A stretch of DNA of 15,248 nt. Source: Treponema sp. UBA792 (lineage in GTDB: Bacteria; Spirochaetota; Spirochaetia; Treponematales; Treponemataceae). The translations under genes and the position numbers were made by a program. Shown in pieces: positions 13,831 to 15,248 of the stretch. The notes under the pieces were generated by a model. The model saw only the letters and a list, made by a program, of their open reading frames with translations. It did no database searches and had not been told where the DNA came from. The stretch lies in contig DBIW01000032.1 of the NCBI GenBank assembly GCA_002296965.1, positions 1 through 15,248 on the forward strand, given 5' to 3'. Numbering within the stretch: the stretch's first letter is position 1; every line of letters starts with the position of its first letter.

Positions 13831-13935
13831 TCCGCAAATTCATGCAAAAACAATGATTACCGGCGGTCCGATTGTATACAAATGAGGAATTACAGTTTAG
13901 ACTGACCTCACAAATCCAACTATCGGGGGTAAAAG

Positions 13936-15248
13936 ATGAGCGCACTCAGTGTCATCATTTGGATCGCGGCGGTTTTTCTGCTGGTGATTTTTTTCTGTTC
14001 CTACAAGAAAGTTCCGAAGAACAAAATCGGAATCCGTGTCGGGCCGTTCGGAAACAAGACGGTTACAGGAAAGGCGGTTTTTGTGGTTCCGTTTCTTCAG
14101 CGCATTGACTACATGACGCTTGAGAACATTCAGGTTGATTTTGTAAGCAAGGAGTCGATTCCGACTCAGGACGCCATAAACATCAAGGTTGATGCGATTG
14201 CGAACATCGCGATTTCCCAGGACAACGAGATTATGAAAAAGGCGGCGGCGAAATTCATCGGCTACACGACAGGAAACATCGCCGACATCGTAAAGCCGGT
14301 TCTTGAGGGAAATATCCGCGAGATTATAAGCCAGATAAAACTGAAGGATTTGATTCAGGGCGACAAGAAGGTTCTTGCCGAGCAGATTGCGCAGAATGTA
14401 AAGCCGAATCTTGAGGACTTGGGACTAGAGCTGACAACGTTCAACATCCAGAATTTCAAGGACGACAACGGCGTAATCAACAATCTTGGTATCGAGAACA
14501 CCGTGAGCATTTCAAAGGACGCGGCAAAGGCGAAGGCGGCTGCCGAGGCGGAAATAAAGATTGCGCAGGCGCAGGCCGACAAGGACGCGAACGATGCGCG
14601 TGTCGCGGCCGAGCTTGAGATTGCACAGAAACAGAACGACCTTGCGATAAAGAAAGCCGCGCTCAAGCTCCAGGCGGACACTGAGGCTGCAAAGGCCGAG
14701 GCCGCAATGGGAATCGAGACGGAGAATCAGCGAAAAGTTCTTGAAATCAAGGCGGCGGACGCGAACATAGCAAAGCAGGAAAAGCAGATTGAGATTCAGG
14801 AGAAGGAAGTCGCAATCAAGGAGAAGGCTCTTGACGCCGAGATAAAGAAGACTGCCGAGGCTGACAAATTTGCGGCTGAGCAGAAAGCCGACGCGGAGCT
14901 TTACACAAGGCAGCGCAAGGCCGAGGCAGAGGCGTTCGAGCTTCAAAAGCAGGCGGAAGCCGAGGCTTACCAGAAGCAGAAAAAAGCCGAGGCGGAAAAG
15001 CTTGCGATGGAAAACGAGGCGGCAGGAAAGAAATCTCTTGCGGAGGCGATTCAGGCGCAGGGCGAGGCGGAAGCCGAGGCAATAAAGGCCAAGCTCGTTG
15101 CGGAAGCGGAAGGTATGCGCGAAAAGGCGGAGGCTATGAAGCTTTACGGAGATGCGGCGCGCCAGCAGATGGAGCTTGACGCCCTTAAAGTTTACTTTGA
15201 GCAGCTTCCGAAAATTGCGGAGGCTGCAGGAAAGTCTTACCAGAACGT
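13936..15248 (+). CDS. Flotillin-like SPFH-domain protein, 3' end beyond the window
   Basis: The first 437 residues are present. A short N-terminal membrane segment (about 5-22) is followed by an SPFH/band 7 domain (about 27-190) with the flotillin-type stretches PVLEGNIREIISQIKLKDL (121-139) and TFNIQNFKDDNGVINNLG (168-185). A long charged helix rich in Ala, Glu, Lys and Gln (about 195-420) follows. Flotillins form large oligomeric cages that organise membrane microdomains; typical length is near 500, so about 60 residues probably lie beyond the edge. The ATG at 13936 follows GGGGGT, a weak ribosome binding site. The 105-base gap after birA holds a ten-base palindrome (13872-13881) and only weak promoter matches. 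Lysine codons are mostly AAG and glutamate GAG, unlike the AAA- and GAA-rich neighbours, which may indicate high expression. No NfeD gene is visible. Confidence 0.92.
   Translation, partial: MSALSVIIWIAAVFLLVIFFCSYKKVPKNKIGIRVGPFGNKTVTGKAVFVVPFLQRIDYMTLENIQVDFVSKESIPTQDAINIKVDAIANIAISQDNEIMKKAAAKFIGYTTGNIADIVKPVLEGNIREIISQIKLKDLIQGDKKVLAEQIAQNVKPNLEDLGLELTTFNIQNFKDDNGVINNLGIENTVSISKDAAKAKAAAEAEIKIAQAQADKDANDARVAAELEIAQKQNDLAIKKAALKLQADTEAAKAEAAMGIETENQRKVLEIKAADANIAKQEKQIEIQEKEVAIKEKALDAEIKKTAEADKFAAEQKADAELYTRQRKAEAEAFELQKQAEAEAYQKQKKAEAEKLAMENEAAGKKSLAEAIQAQGEAEAEAIKAKLVAEAEGMREKAEAMKLYGDAARQQMELDALKVYFEQLPKIAEAAGKSYQN

Noticed and set aside
13872..13881. Palindrome TTGTATACAA upstream of flotillin
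   Set aside because: It is only ten bases and not placed against a convincing promoter, so chance is a sufficient explanation.
13872..14108. 78-codon frame at the flotillin start
   Set aside because: It is out of frame with the flotillin SPFH domain, which continues unbroken from 13936 to the end of the window.
14355..15085. Several leftward and rightward frames over the flotillin helical region
   Set aside because: They are by-products of the repetitive Ala/Glu/Lys codons and give Ser/Ala/Phe-, Leu/Arg- or Arg-rich translations without domains.

Overview
The window is a dense stretch of bacterial chromosome with about half G+C. It looks like a spirochaete, most likely a Treponema of the gut or rumen type. 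The reasons are a spirochaete-style lipobox (FTSC) on a repeat-type surface lipoprotein, very frequent GGA glycine codons, and this mixture of housekeeping genes. No ribosomal RNA or marker gene confirms this, so the taxonomic call is an inference. I saw no tRNA, rRNA, insertion sequence, phage gene or CRISPR array, and no gap over 300 bases lacks a gene.

Layout. Positions 1-220 (minus) hold the start of a surface lipoprotein with a poly-G tract in its signal peptide. Positions 400-2685 (plus) hold a membrane-anchored divergent polysaccharide deacetylase and tsaD. Positions 2713-8256 (minus) hold two transcription units read leftward. The first is a degenerate FMN-binding-domain protein followed by argA (N-acetylglutamate synthase), with ATGA-overlapped start and stop. 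The second is phoB, phoR and a Na+/phosphate cotransporter with a PhoU-like tail, preceded by a candidate Pho box. Positions 8370-10565 (plus) hold lspA, a small membrane protein, an MTA/SAH nucleosidase and luxS. Positions 10614-13830 (plus) hold a tandemly duplicated DUF1538 membrane protein, a two-domain P-II protein and birA, with consecutive 4-base start/stop overlaps. From 13936 to the window end lies a flotillin, cut off at its 3' end.

How the genes work together. phoB-phoR-transporter is a self-contained phosphate module in which the PhoU-like tail is fused to the transporter and no pst genes are seen. The nucleosidase and LuxS are consecutive steps of S-adenosylhomocysteine recycling that release the AI-2 precursor. 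LspA cleaves signal peptides of lipoproteins such as the one at the left edge. DUF1538 plus P-II resembles an AmtB-GlnK arrangement, a membrane protein with a translationally coupled P-II regulator, but both partners are internally duplicated; this is the best candidate here for a little-described system.

A second theme is translation initiation. Several promoter-proximal genes (phoB, the FMN-binding gene, lspA and possibly the deacetylase) lack a Shine-Dalgarno sequence and have a -10-like hexamer 6-7 bases (about 12 or more for the deacetylase) before the ATG. This suggests leaderless or very short-leader transcripts, while tsaD, the transporter, luxS and others have clear GGAGG-type sites.
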